Shown: piece by piece, positions 34,108 to 43,786 of the stretch
Layout: each line of letters opens with the position of its first letter
Numbering within the stretch: position 1 is the first letter of the stretch
NCBI GenBank assembly: GCA_018136815.1
Contig: CM030937.1
Coordinates: 2,903,820-2,967,819 of the forward strand
DNA length: 64,000 nucleotides
Reading direction: 5' to 3'
Source of the DNA: Isochrysis galbana
Lineage: Eukaryota; Haptophyta; Isochrysidales; Isochrysidaceae
Translations under genes and position numbers: made by a program
Notes under the pieces: generated by a model
What the model was told of the DNA's origin: nothing
The model's database searches: none
Seen by the model: the letters and a program-made list of their open reading frames with translations, nothing else

Positions 34108-35214
34108 TCATTCGTGGTGGGCTGTGCAGCAATTCACGTACCTTAAAGGTTGTTTCCAGAACGCCGGGAGTTTGCTTGAACCTGTTATGCCATCAGTCAG
34201 TTTGCTCGTTGGGAGCGTCGACAGTACAGCTGCTCTTCCTAGGTTCGAGCGACTGAACCAAGCGTCTAGCACTTGTTTCCATTGTGCTTGTCGCGCGTCT
34301 AGGTAGTTTAATACCCATTTCGCTTGTAGCGCCTTAACATGGTTGTCCCAGTCTAGTAGGCCCACCCCTAGGTGGGGCCCTTCCTCGAGGGCGTTTCTAA
34401 GCGGGAGTTCGGGATGTTTTATCCATTGGAGCCTACGCCCGGTGCGCGCGTTAGTCCACATTAACTTGTCTGCGGCTCTTTTGACGGCCGTATGGAACCA
34501 TCTGGGGGCCGCTAGTGTTTGTAGCCAATACCTCGGAATAGAGTATATTAAGAAGTTGACTACTTTGGTTTTGCCGTGTATTGATAGGTTGTTTGTAAGC
34601 GGCATGTATACGGTGACTTTCTTCTCTATTTTGTCGACTAGTTTACGCCAGAAGACCTTTGTGGCTTGCGCCCCTCCCAGGGGGACTCCTAGTATAGTTG
34701 CATATTCGCTCCCTTTTAGCCACTTGTATTTTCTAAAGCTGGCTGGGGGTCGTTTCCTCCTGAGAGATCCCATTCTCAGTCCCTCAAATTTTTGGTCGTT
34801 CGGTTTGCCACACGAAGCCGCTGCATATCTTTCCACCCACTATAGTGACCGAGCGAGACTGCCATAGCCGGCCGCAAGAAGTTGCGTGTCGTCCGCGAAT
34901 TGGCTAATCTTTAGTTCGGCTCCGTTTACCACGATGCCGTCTATGCCATCGTCTTCGTTTATCGCTCGGGTGAGGGCCTCTGCCGTTAGGAGGAAGGCCA
35001 GCGGTGACAGCGGGCATCCTTGGGGAACGCCGCTCGCAACGTTGAAGGGGAAGCTTCTGCCTCCGTTTGCTTTGATGTACCGAATGGGTTTCGCTTCAGA
35101 GTTCGTGAGGGCTCTCGCGTATCTACGGAAGTCTTCTCCGAATTTTAGCTTCTCAAGGACAAGCCGGTAGAATTCCCAGTTGACCCTGTCGAAGGCCTTC
35201 TCCCAATCGAGCGC
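34108..35214 (-). mobile_element. LINE ORF2 fragment: reverse transcriptase and C-terminal part
   Basis: The minus strand encodes LINE reverse-transcriptase motifs in order: ALDWEKAFDRVNW, SGVPQGCPLSPLAF and the catalytic QFADDTQLLA box, then after a small disruption near 34836-34840 the LINE thumb and C-terminal part (KFEGLRMGSL; WIKHPELPLRNALEEG; LGVGLLDW) to a stop at 34108. Upstream it stops abruptly at 35214, where an HP 5' end lies in opposite orientation. Endonuclease and the N-terminal polymerase part are missing. It is a 5'-truncated, inactive copy. Confidence 0.85.
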
Positions 35215-35830
35215 AACTAAGTTTATACTTAGACGCGATGGAGCGCGCCGCCGCGACTCCCCTCTCCTTCGGGCCCCCCGCCGAGGGCGCCCCACCAGCG
35301 ACCATGGAGCAGCCGCTATCGAAGCGGCCGCGTCCGCCCACCGAGGCCGAGCAGGTGCGTGCGACTCCGGTCGCGCCACACGGCCCGTGGCCCCGGCCAC
35401 ACCACCCATGGCAGCCATGCTGGCCTCCCCCATGGGGGACAGCAGGCTGCTGGAAGCATCCCATCAATGCCAGGCTCATGCAGCCACCCTTCCATTGGGC
35501 ATGCCTTATGGCAGAGGCCCCTCTCGCCCTGGCAAGGGTCGCGCTGCTCCGGCAGCGCGGCCCGAGGCCGGGTGGCCCTTATGGGCACATCATCCACTCC
35601 ACTTCAACGCACAACACACTCTCCAGAAGCACCCCCTCACACTCAGCACGCAACACACATGAGACACAAAGGTACGACCCCCCTGGGAGAGACCAGCGCC
35701 GAATGACACCGCCTACTGCCCGCGCCCGCACGCCACAAGGGTACACTCATGTGCTTATGAGCCTCAACCGGCCAGGAGCGCAGCGCGATGCCCCGGAGCA
35801 CCCTGCTGGTCTTGTACAGGATGGCCTGGG
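35215..35830 (+). mobile_element. HP head: hairpin, 39-codon exon, 160-bp intron, exon 2
   Basis: The palindrome at 35215-35232 is followed after five bases by the ATG at 35238. Exon 1 (35238-35354) encodes 39 residues beginning MERAAATPLSFGPPAEG and ending KRPRPPTEAEQ. A GTGCGT donor and a GGCAG acceptor bound a 160-bp intron (35355-35514). Exon 2 opens RPLSPWQGSRC with ARGRVALMGT, ending at 35705. The copy at 63423-63990 matches in exon length, intron length and exon 2 sequence. Relative to the adjacent LINE fragment this head is inverted. Confidence 0.7.
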
Positions 35831-36170
35831 ATGGTAACGGGAGGTAGTCTATGACGAGCCCAGCGACGTCACGCAGGTCGATCGGTGACATTGCGCACGC
35901 TTCGAGGAGGGGACGACTGCCGCACGGGGTAACAGGGGAGAGTGCGGCTAGTGCCACCGAAGGCAGGGCTGGCACCGGCAGGCAGCGAGCGACCGCGCGC
36001 GGCGGAGGGATCCCCAGCCACCGAGGCTTTACTCTACTACCAGGAATGGGGGGGGGGTAATTGGGGAACGCGCTTCTTGCATGTTTTCGTACATAACGTC
36101 AACGTGACCTTCTAGCGTGAAGGGGGGAGGAGGGGGGGGGGGGTAGTGAGAAGGCAGGACCATGGCCAGT
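35831..36170. other. Intergenic boundary of the virus-like island
   Basis: GC-rich to about 36060 with G runs at 36047-36057 and 36122-36150, then the composition falls. CGTACATAACGT at about 36090 recurs at about 37070 (TGTACATAACGTTAC), possibly a repeated regulatory element of the island. Confidence 0.35.
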
Positions 36171-36261
36171 CATTTTGTCGAGCGGTAGGATCTCTCCCTC
36201 CTCCCTCCACTCTTGGCAAAGTGTGAGATCTCTCCTACGTCTTGTACCCCCCCCCTTTTTT

Positions 36262-36810
36262 TTACCGATCTTGCAGCGACACCAACCACGAAATGGAAGC
36301 TTTTATGGTCTCTATCCTTGGGACTTTCCACTCGATGGTTGGACCGAACATCCACCGAAGGGTACCCCAGACGGCGTCCCGGTAACCTTCATTGTTTTGT
36401 TCTACATTGGTATTCACATGTTCCAACCAAAAGCTTGGTGAACGTACAATTGAGGAGAACGCCTGGTGGAGTGGGACAGCTTGTCCTTGTGCAAGTATAC
36501 CTCTTGCGGTACTCAGTACCATACTTGCGACAGCTTCGAACACTTGCTTCTTCACAAACGTGATGCTTTTTATAACGTCCTTGCAATCCCAATATTTGTA
36601 CTTGTCTAACTCTGTACTGAAGTTGGAGTCCTTCTTGAACTCATTATAAATATCTGAGGACATTGTGTCATGATCCATGGACTCAGTGTAGGCCAACCAG
36701 TCATTGTCAGAAAGACGTGCTATGCTCATAGACGCTAGTGATTCCACGGGCGAACGCTTCCTTTTTCCTATCAGAGCATTAATAATGACATCTTTGGAAT
36801 TGCTGTCGTT
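36262..36810 (-). other. Virus-like unknown frame (fossil)
   Basis: Begins MNDSNSKDVI, followed by a basic GKRKRSP motif and a helical, moderately acidic body (YKYWDCKDVIKSITFVKKQV). Composition is AT-richer than host genes. No family is recognised; the virus-like assignment rests on composition, lack of introns and neighbours. Confidence 0.4.
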
Positions 36811-37120
36811 CATAGGAAGCGCGGCTTGTGGTACTATCAATACTATAATATTTTAGGGTTTGCGCATGCGAAAAAAACACACACACAAAACACCCTCCCA
36901 CAGTAAGAAAACATTGGATCTCCGGGCACGCGGAGCGAATTGCGGCCGCGGTAATTCACCGCCTTGTCAACCGACGCAGAAATGTCGTCCATGGCACCAG
37001 GCCAAAGTGCTGCGAGTGTGTGGAGGAAGGTGCGCTTTTAGTGCGGTCTTGTGCCTCGCATAGGCGTTTTTGTACATAACGTTACAACGTTACGAGATAT
37101 CATTCACCAAACATGACCGA

Positions 37121-37340
37121 TCACATTGTGCACGTCACCTCAATGGATGAAATATCATCTGACTTGAACTTCCCTTCTCCATACTCCTCCCCTCCGACGT
37201 ACTTGGCATCTCCATGGAGTGTTGCAAACTTGGACCCATCGGATATGCGTTTGTCGATGGCCGCGTACACGGTAGCAATACAGTTCTCTGCTACATGCAC
37301 CTCGGAGATCGCGTCGTTTAAATCATAGTCTGTCATGTTG
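37121..37340 (-). other. Virus-like unknown frame (fossil)
   Basis: Reads MTDYDLNDAISEVHVAENC and DKRISDGSKFATLHGD. Upstream on the coding strand the frame runs toward a TIR-1-type terminal sequence near 37458, so the locus was remodelled by insertion. Family unknown. Confidence 0.35.
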
Positions 37341-37457
37341 TAGTACGGACCGGCGGCGAAGAAGTGCGTCAAGGTGGTCGAGGACGACGTTGGCTTCACG
37401 ACCGCAATACCACCGTTCTTGGGAAGACCCGAGACCGGATGGGTAGATTGACAAGTA

Positions 37458-37560
37458 AGGCGGCTTGCCTTCATTTGGTCTCCTTTCCCTCAGGGTTTCT
37501 TCCCCTCCCGTGGGGACTCTGGCCGAGCAACATCAAATACAAAAAAGCTCGGTCCTAGGA
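37458..37560 (+). repeat. Solo TIR-1 terminus
   Basis: Matches the left end of the TIR-1 copy at 60410 (GGCGGCTTGCCTTCATTTGG, then TTTCCCTCAGGGTTTCTTCC and CGTGGGGACTC). No partner end was found nearby, so only one terminus remains. Confidence 0.65.
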
Positions 37561-37684
37561 CACCGGGCCTAGCTCACCATGAGGGCGCTCCTGTGAGCAA
37601 GGGGATGCATGGTTACTAGTGCGTGCCCCCGCCCTCGATGAAAATTCCAGCGGCCTCCTCGTCACGCATGACGTGGACCTCTCC

Positions 37685-38320
37685 TCACACTTGTCTTGAA
37701 AGGATCGTCTTCAATGAGTGCATCGGATGTATACCGCACTCCTCGTGTGTCAGCTTGAACTTCTTTTCGATGTCGTAAAAGCTGTGGTACGGGTCAATGT
37801 ACCCCTGCTTCTTTTCGAGCATGAGGTAATGCCTACCGGTCTTATCGATGGCGTAGGGATACGGAAAGTCGTTCGCTCCTACAGGCGATACGAATGCGAC
37901 GATCTCGTCGACGGCCTCAAATTCGAACACTTCGATGCCCACGAAGACGTACTTGAGGTCGCCGATGTAGAAGAGCAAAGAGTTCCCTGCTTCATTGAGC
38001 TCGTTCACTCTGTCGTACCCTCCTGACAATACAGTCAATGGGCAGAGGTAGCTGATGCCAACAAACATGTCCTCGCACACGAACGCGTGATGCGAGGCTT
38101 CGCCGTGTACATCGACCAAGTGCCTACCGTCATCGCGCTGTGCAACGGACGCGACAAAGCCCACGCCGCCATTGTCACGGGTCGCGTACTTTTGGACACC
38201 GGGTTCAGGGGCGAGAATCCTTCGCCAGTGCTCTTCGAACTCGTGTATACCTGGGTCTCCCGTCTCAGGTGTGGGAGAGCCATGGTAAAGGAGCGACAAG
38301 GCAAGGTCTCTATGTGTCAT
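37685..38320 (-). other. Virus-like unknown protein frame (fossil)
   Basis: A 211-residue frame with a hydrophobic, beta-rich pattern (EDMFVGISYLCPL; LKYVFVGIEVFEFEAVDEIV; YPYAIDKTGRHYLMLE). No introns and no plastid or secretory signal. Family unknown to me; it sits among other island frames on the same strand. Confidence 0.4.
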
Positions 38321-38382
38321 TTATGAGCACGAAACGAAAAAAGCTTCCGTGAGCGCTTTTCACTTTGTTCCGTGCTCGCCAA

Positions 38383-38757
38383 TCAGTCATCAGATCTGCA
38401 GGTACCACTACGACACGTGTATTCACCACAGCACTCCGAGTTACTTTGGCACACCGACCCTGGCTCGCGGCATGGCGTCTCACACACTCCCTCGTCATTG
38501 CACTCAAGTCCTTCACAGCACTCGTCGCCATAACTGCACCCCCCCCTTTTCTCGACACACGGTGTGACGGTACGGCACTTTTGGTCGGAGCACACGAGAT
38601 CGTGACAACAGTCTCCATCGTTTGCACACTCTCCATCCACATCCTTGCATCTGTCTGGCTGCTTCTTCGTGAGTACCAACGCGACGACGGTGGCGGCGAC
38701 CACGGTGGCGACGACCACCGCAAGGGCAATCAAAAGTCGTTTCGACGGCATATTTAC
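38383..38757 (-). other. Membrane-anchored Cys-rich protein frame (fossil)
   Basis: Start taken at MPSKRLLIALAVVVATVVAA, an N-terminal membrane anchor. Three tandem Cys-rich modules follow with spacing like C-x5-6-C-x4-DCC-x2-L-x-C-x4-C (GECANDGDCCHDLVC; GCSYGDECCEGLEC; VCQSNSECCGEYTC). Such patterns occur in disulfide-knotted extracellular or toxin-like domains. It belongs with the island; activity cannot be inferred. Confidence 0.5.
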
Positions 38758-38815
38758 CCATATGCCCATTTTTTTTGTCCAACGTTCGGTTCGAAACAAA
38801 CGCGATGCGCTTGCC

Positions 38816-39260
38816 TCATGGGGGGGAGGGGGAGTCTCCTGAGTTTGCATTCGCTGTGGATAATCGCTTGGTCACGGTCCTGATGACAAAGACGACCACC
38901 GCCACGAGCGCGGCGACGACCCCAAGCGTGACCAACAAGGCGGTCAGCATTACTTTGTCGAAGATGAAGCGGAGGGCCAGCTGTGTTGGTGTTTCCACCG
39001 AGTCCGCACTGCACTCGACGTGGAGCGAGCGCACCGGGTGCGTCCACCCGATCGCCTTCAGGTCGACTTCTTCACGGCGCTTGTCTTGTGCTTGCGGGTC
39101 GTCTACCGACGGGCCGTGTATGGTCGAGCTCACGCCTTTGGAGTGGGGCTCGGAAAAGATAGTCATTTTGCACCCCATCCTCGCAGATGCCTGCTTGGGG
39201 TCCTGGAGGTTCACCTCGTACTTTCCCGTTCCAAAGCCATTCCTATCGACGCGCCCGGAG
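38816..39260 (-). other. Membrane-anchored virus-like frame (fossil)
   Basis: Ends with a long hydrophobic span (LTALLVTLGVVAALVAVVVF) and a short polar tail. The upstream segment VDRNGFGTGKYEVNLQDPKQ recurs almost exactly inside the TIR-1 copy at 60965-61050. Upstream of 39257 it merges into a minisatellite. Confidence 0.45.
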
Positions 39261-39620
39261 ATACCGCGGAGGGGAGATACCGCTGAGGGGGAGATACCGC
39301 GGAGGGGAGATACCGAAGGGGAGATACCGCGGAGGGGAGATACCGGAGGGGAAGATACCGGAGGAGATACCGCGGGGGGGAGATACCGGAGGGGATATAC
39401 CGCGGAGGGGAGATACCGGAGGGGAGATACCGCGGAGGGGGGATACCGGAGGGGAAATACCGCGGAGGGGAGATACCGGAGGGGAGATACCGGAGGGGAG
39501 ATACCGCGGAGGGAGATACCGGAGGGGAGATACCGGAGGGGAGATAACAGAGGAGCTATACCGGAGGGGAGCGGAGGAGATATACCGGAGGGGAGCGGAG
39601 AGGATATACCGGAGGAACCG
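39257..39620. repeat. GATACCG(C/G)GGAGGG minisatellite
   Basis: About twenty-four units of 14-17 bp (GGGGAGATACCGGAGG and GGGGAGATACCGCGGA variants). Frames are open on both strands because the unit is G-rich; they are artefacts. Confidence 0.85.
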
Positions 39621-39644
39621 CTCGCTTTCAGATCACACTTTCCG

Positions 39645-39765
39645 CAAGGGGGCGCGCGCTTTTTGCTCGGCGCCTCTTTTCGTCCGCGCAGGGGCGCGCG
39701 CTTTATGCTCGGCGTCTCTCTTCTGTCCGCGCAGGAGCGCGCGCTTTTTGCTCGGCAGCGCAGCC
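39645..39765. repeat. 41-bp tandem repeat, three units
   Basis: Three units of GGGCGCGCGCTTTTTGCTCGGC...TGTCCGCGCAG starting near 39649, 39690 and 39732. A related GCGCGCAAAAAGCGCGCG palindrome lies at about 40672-40692. Confidence 0.7.
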
Positions 39766-40300
39766 CGACGGCCCCGAGGAGCGAGGGGAGCAGGCCGGGG
39801 TCGCACTTGTCGAAGGTCAGCTTGCGCAGCCGCCGCCTGAGGTCCGCATTGGCGGGTTGGTCGAAGCCGGCGGGTTCGGCGCGGGCGCGGGCGACGCGGA
39901 GCTCCTCGAGCGCGCGGAGCCTGTGCAGCTCGGCGCCGTCGAAGGCCTCCGCCCGGACGTGGAGCCGCTTGAGGGCGCTGTCCTTGCGCGCGGGTCCGAC
40001 TTGGACGCGGGCGGCGTCGGCGACGACGAGCTCTTCGAGGACGCTGGGCGGCTGGAGGGCGTGGGCGAGCACGACGTCGCGGCCGGTGCAGGTGGCCTCG
40101 ACGCGCGCGACGTTGAGGAGCGGCGGAGGCGCGGCGGCGGGGGTCGGTTGCGCGGCGAGGACGGCCTCCCAGAAGTGGCGGAAGCCGTCCTCGGCGGGGA
40201 GCTTGAGGATGAGGTCGATGCTCTGGTAGCCTTGCGTGAATACAACAAACAAATGGCGGCGGGCTTGGTGGCACATCTCTCGATACAAATCGAGAATCAT
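39765..40300 (-). pseudogene. Leucine-rich-repeat host gene fragment
   Basis: The minus strand reads LPAEDGFRHFWEAVLAAQP and then leucine-rich repeats (SVLEELVVADAARVQVG; SALKRLHVRAEAFDGAEL; RALEELRVARARAEP; LRKLTFDKC). It is very GC-rich, unlike the AT-rich frames beside it, so it looks like a captured or residual host LRR exon. It ends at the 41-bp repeats. Confidence 0.5.
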
Positions 40301-40552
40301 AAGGTGGTTATAAGAGCTAGCGAAGATGGTATAAAGTTATGCGATCGCGCGATTAATCTATTACAGAATGTGAGATTGACTTCTAATATGTTTCAAAATA
40401 GTATTGAAACCAATACGGAAGTTGGTAAATTAGAACACAAAAAAATGTTGTATAGAGAACAAATCCGTTTAGCTAACGAGGAAATCAAACAACTCAGACA
40501 AGAAATACAAGATTTGGCGATGACCCCCGATACCACCACAAGGACTCGGTAA
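40252..40552 (+). other. Virus-like coiled-coil frame (fossil)
   Basis: From an ATG at 40252 the plus strand reads MAAGLVAHLSIQIENHK, then a long charged helix (KLEHKKMLYREQIRLANEEI; KQLRQEIQDLA). AT-rich from about 40265 to 40530, unlike the LRR fragment it overlaps by about 50 bp on the other strand. Function unknown. Confidence 0.4.
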
Positions 40553-40733
40553 AGAGGTCGTTTGACTTGACTGTTCGAAGAGATAACCCGCGGGACACGG
40601 GAACTGTTCTGAGGGTGCTTCATTTTTTGGGGGGGTGGGGGGTCGCTTGTTTTTTGACGCGGGGTGGAAAGCGCGCGCAAAAAGCGCGCGCGTTTAGCTC
40701 GGGCTCTCTCTCTCCTGCCGCCGGTTCTCTCCT

Positions 40734-41663
40734 AGGTCGTTTGCCTTCATTTGGTACCCCTCGTTTCCCAATACGCAATGCTGCAGCCTTCCCCGCCGAG
40801 TGGTGCAGCGCCCCGAGAAAGTTATTGGTTTCCCCCCCCTACCCCCTCACGCGGAAAGTTGTCAGATTCCGAATACGGGGGTCTCGCCCTTCCCCCACTC
40901 TGTGACCCCTTGCCGCGTGAGGGGCGTAGAGTCGACGGCTCGCCGACCCGTGCCGTCGAGGAGCTCTTTGTCGACGATCGACTCCGCGCGGAAGAGGAGC
41001 GCCGCCGCCTCCACCCGGCGGTGCCGCACGGCCATGTGGGCTCCCGGCTCACCGGCGGCCTCTGGCTCCGTGTGCATCGCGTGGTGCAGGTGTGTTTCTC
41101 CCTCCTCCCCCCCCCCATCGGCCCTCCCTCCTCCCCCCCCCCCCCTTCGGCCCTCCCTCCCACGAAACAAGGCACCCCCCCCCGCTCTCGCAGGTAAGCG
41201 GGCTTTGCGGTGGCCGCCGCCGGCGTCGCGCTCGCCGTCGCGTGGGTGCCCCGAGGGCGCCACTTCTCGCACCCCCATCATACGCTCGGGGCCGTCGCCT
41301 TCGCCCTCGCCCTCGCCCTGCTGCAGCCGCTCAACGCGCTCGTGCGCGGCCCGCCCGCCGCCCGCACCACACGCCGCGCCGTGTGGCGGGTCGCGCACAA
41401 GGGGACGGGCTACGCCGTGCTCGCCGTGGGCGTCTACCAGGCCCTCTCGGGGCGCGCCCTCTGCCGAGCCAAGGCGACGCCGTTATCGTCGCGTACGGGG
41501 TGCTCCTGGGCCTCTTCTTGGGGGTGCTCGCGGGGGGGGGGGGGGGGGGGGGGGGGGGAGGGGGGCTCATGGTAGGGTGAGAGTCCCCACAGGAGGGGAT
41601 TTCTTTTATACCGACGCATCGCGTATTTGGAAACGAGGGGTACCAAATGAAGGCAAACGACCT
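40734..41663 (+). mobile_element. TIR-1 element with captured cytochrome b561-like exons
   Basis: Inverted ends of about 45 bp (AGGTCGTTTGCCTTCATTTG) bound a 930-bp unit. Inside are two apparent exons split by a C-rich intron (about 41093-41206). The first reads GSRLTGGLWLRVHRVVQ. The second reads GFAVAAAGVALAVAW with HPHHTLGAVAFALALALLQP, RRAVWRVAHKGTGYAVLA and GVYQALSG. The paired His and hydrophobic helices fit a cytochrome b561 or DOMON-b561 membrane domain. No transposase is present, so this is a non-autonomous element carrying host gene pieces. It sits at the end of a virus-like frame. Confidence 0.65.
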
Positions 41664-41664
41664 T

Positions 41665-41970
41665 ACCATCCACCAACTTGACGTTGACCCCGGTACATAC
41701 CCCCATAATGTCACTTGAAGTACACTGACCATCCACCAACTTGACGTCGCTACCCACACAGGTGCCCATATTATTTAACATCGTATTCAATCCACTTAAA
41801 TCATCATCACAATCCTTTGTGCACTGCGCGATACACTTGCCATTGATGAGCTTCACATTGCTTCCCGTACAGACTCCAACGTCATCCACCGATGTCTGAC
41901 CAATCGCCAGTGGACCTACAGCAAGCCACGGAAGCTTCGAATAATACGTCATCAACTCTTCTATAAACAA
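41665..41970 (-). other. Virus-like repeat-motif protein frame (fossil)
   Basis: Starts MFIEELMTYYSKLPWLAVG and then carries three copies of a (V)CTG.NVKLVDGKC-like motif. The frame meets the TIR-1 terminus at 41663. I associate this motif with algal-virus proteins of unknown function; a database check is needed. Confidence 0.5.
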
Positions 41971-42107
41971 AAACAGTATATTTTTTTTATAAAAGGATCA
42001 AGGGAATGTCACGCACCAACTCGAGCGGGGATGCAGCATACCCATTTGCCAAACGAGTGGCTTGGATAGCTACCCTCACTCATGATCCACACGATCTCTC
42101 CGCGATT

Positions 42108-42395
42108 GAACGCTTTTCCGCGTGTAGGCTGATGGTGATTGAACGCTTTTCCATGCGGTCGGAGTGATGGCGATTGGACGCCTTCCGCGCGTAGGCTGAT
42201 GGTGATTGAACGCTTTTCCATGCGGTCGGAGTGATGGCGATTGGACGCCTTCCGCGTGTAGGCTGATGGTGATTGAACGCTTTTCTATGCGGTCGGAGTG
42301 ATGGTGATTGAACGCCTTCCGCGTGTAGACTGATGGTGATTGAACGCTTTTCTATGCTGTGGGTGATGGTGATTGAACGCTTCTCGCCTTCGCCC
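42108..42395. repeat. Minisatellite of about 33-bp units
   Basis: Repeats of GTGATTGAACGCTTTTCCATGCGGTCGGAGTGATG and close variants, arranged as a 67-bp higher-order period. It lies at the 3' side of the HP head below and would be read as HHQPTRGKAFN-type repeats. Confidence 0.8.
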
Positions 42396-42888
42396 TTCAG
42401 CCTTGCTGGATGGCACTCCCTTCGTTCCGTCCCTCGTGCTGTTCCTGTCCCCCTTCATGGGGGTCCACATCTGCTTCTTGTTTGGCCCTGTGGTGTTGTA
42501 CGTCTTTCCCCCTCTGGGGTTTTGCTCATGATGGTGCCGGGCCGACACCTCGCGCCGGAGCGCGAGGGCGGTACCACGGCTGTGTAGGGTCCAGGCCCGG
42601 GGGCCTTCCCTGATGGAGCGTCCCTCTGGTGTGTTGTGTCTGGTGTGGCTGTGGGTGGTGGTTTGTGTGTGCAGCATGTTGTCAATCAGCATGTGGGCCG
42701 TGTTCTCTCTGATCTCGGCGTTGTGCGGGCGGGGCCCGCTGGCTCTTGTGCCCACCTGGCTGGGGGGGTCGTCCTGGCGCGGTCGCTTCGGCGACAGCGG
42801 CGTGTCAGTGAAGCCTTCGTCCATCTCGGCGAGGGCAGCGGCAGCGAGGGAGGGCGGCGGCGCGCGCTCCATGACCCTATCAGTTTAC
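42396..42888 (-). mobile_element. HP head with 39-codon exon and intron
   Basis: Minus-strand copy. The palindrome CTATCAGTAAACTGATAG is at about 42894-42877, ATG at 42872. Exon 1 (42872-42756) encodes 39 residues, MERAPPPSLAAAALAE to PLSPKRPRQDDPPSQ. A GTGGGC donor and an ATCAG acceptor bound a 146-bp intron (42755-42610). Exon 2 opens GRPPGLDPT, like GRPQLNPT in the 7.1-kb copy. It continues into the minisatellite. Confidence 0.7.
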
Positions 42889-42896
42889 TGATAGTT

Positions 42897-43340
42897 GGTC
42901 AAATGCAATCTGAAACCCAATAAGGCCTATCCAGGCTACTGTGTTAACGGAGCAAGCTGCCTATACCGCCACGGTGAATAGTAATAGTCTTAAGATTGCG
43001 ACATACAATTTGAATGGAGCGAAACACAAGCTAGCGTCTACTCTAGCACAAGCGAGGTTAGGAGGAATCCATATCCTTTATGCGCAAGAGTTGCATCACT
43101 ACAGCGATGGTTGGCACCTAAGGGTGCGCAACTTGGCCCGGTCCATGGGCTGGGACTGGTTTCAATCTCCCGCGACGAGGGGAGACCCCGGATGCGGAGT
43201 GGCGGTAGCCATCAGAAAGGACAGAGACGACGTAGTAGTAGAATCTTGGTCGGTAGTTATCCCGGGGAGGCTGATGATAGTTAAAGCTAAAATCGGACAT
43301 GAAACAATAGCCTTCTCATCCATATATCTAAGCGCATGAT
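42897..43340 (+). mobile_element. LINE endonuclease fragment
   Basis: The plus strand encodes an apurinic-endonuclease-type start of LINE ORF2: LKIATYNLNGAKHKLAST, ILYAQELHHYSDGW, then GVAVAIRKD, PGRLMIVKAKIG and IAFSSIYLSA. It stops at about 43340. Immediately upstream, in opposite orientation, is the HP head, so this is one 5'-inverted and truncated LINE copy. Confidence 0.75.
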
Positions 43341-43786
43341 TTCTAACTTGAAGAGGCGCGCGCGCGAGAGAGAGAGGGAGAGGGCGGCACGCCGACTTCT
43401 TCTTGGCTGCGTTCCTTCCACATTCTCCTTTTTCCCCCTCCTCCTCCTCCTTTCTTCCTCTGGATATCTTGTCCCGTTGTCTCTCTAATCGTGATACGAG
43501 GAACCCTCGTAACATCAGGAGTACTCCCACATATTATTCGTGAGTAGTCCTTCTTTTCTTCTCTCCCATCGCAGCGCACCTCCCCTCCCCCCAGGCTCGG
43601 CGGCGGCGAGAGAGGGAGCGGCGGCGCCCCCTCCCCGCCCTTTCTTCCCCACCCCCACCCCCCCACGCCTGTCTCGCTCGCTCGCTCGCTCGCCCCCCCC
43701 CCCCCCCCCCCCCCCCCCCCAACACACACATCTGCCCGCCTGCTCGCGCACGCACGCTAGCCTGCGACGGCAGCCCCTCGTGCCCA
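43341..43786. promoter_or_regulatory. Low-complexity 5' region of the next gene
   Basis: A GA tract, CT-rich DNA and a C run at about 43693-43720 precede the start codon at 43787. A promoter or 5' UTR role is inferred from position. Confidence 0.35.

Larger units (their letters stand above)
36050..42000. mobile_element. Virus-like island (large-DNA-virus or Polinton-like remnant), fossil
   Basis: Lower-GC, intronless, mostly minus-strand frames unlike the host genes: 36262-36810, 37121-37340, 37685-38320, 38383-38757, 38816-39260, 41665-41970, and one plus-strand frame at 40252-40552. Recognisable parts are a Cys-rich membrane-anchored protein, a membrane-anchored surface-like protein and a protein with a repeated GVCTG.NVKLVDG.C motif of a kind I associate with algal viruses. 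No capsid, polymerase, ATPase or integrase was recognised, so the family assignment is tentative. The island is broken, with several interruptions by minisatellites, host fragments and a TIR-1 element. Confidence 0.5.

Noticed and set aside
39257-39620. CRISPR array
   Set aside because: Units are contiguous 14-17-bp repeats without unique spacers, in a eukaryotic context.
38816-40300. A single 494-residue minus-strand protein
   Set aside because: It would join a virus-like frame, a minisatellite and an LRR fragment of very different composition; the openness is due to the repeat unit length.
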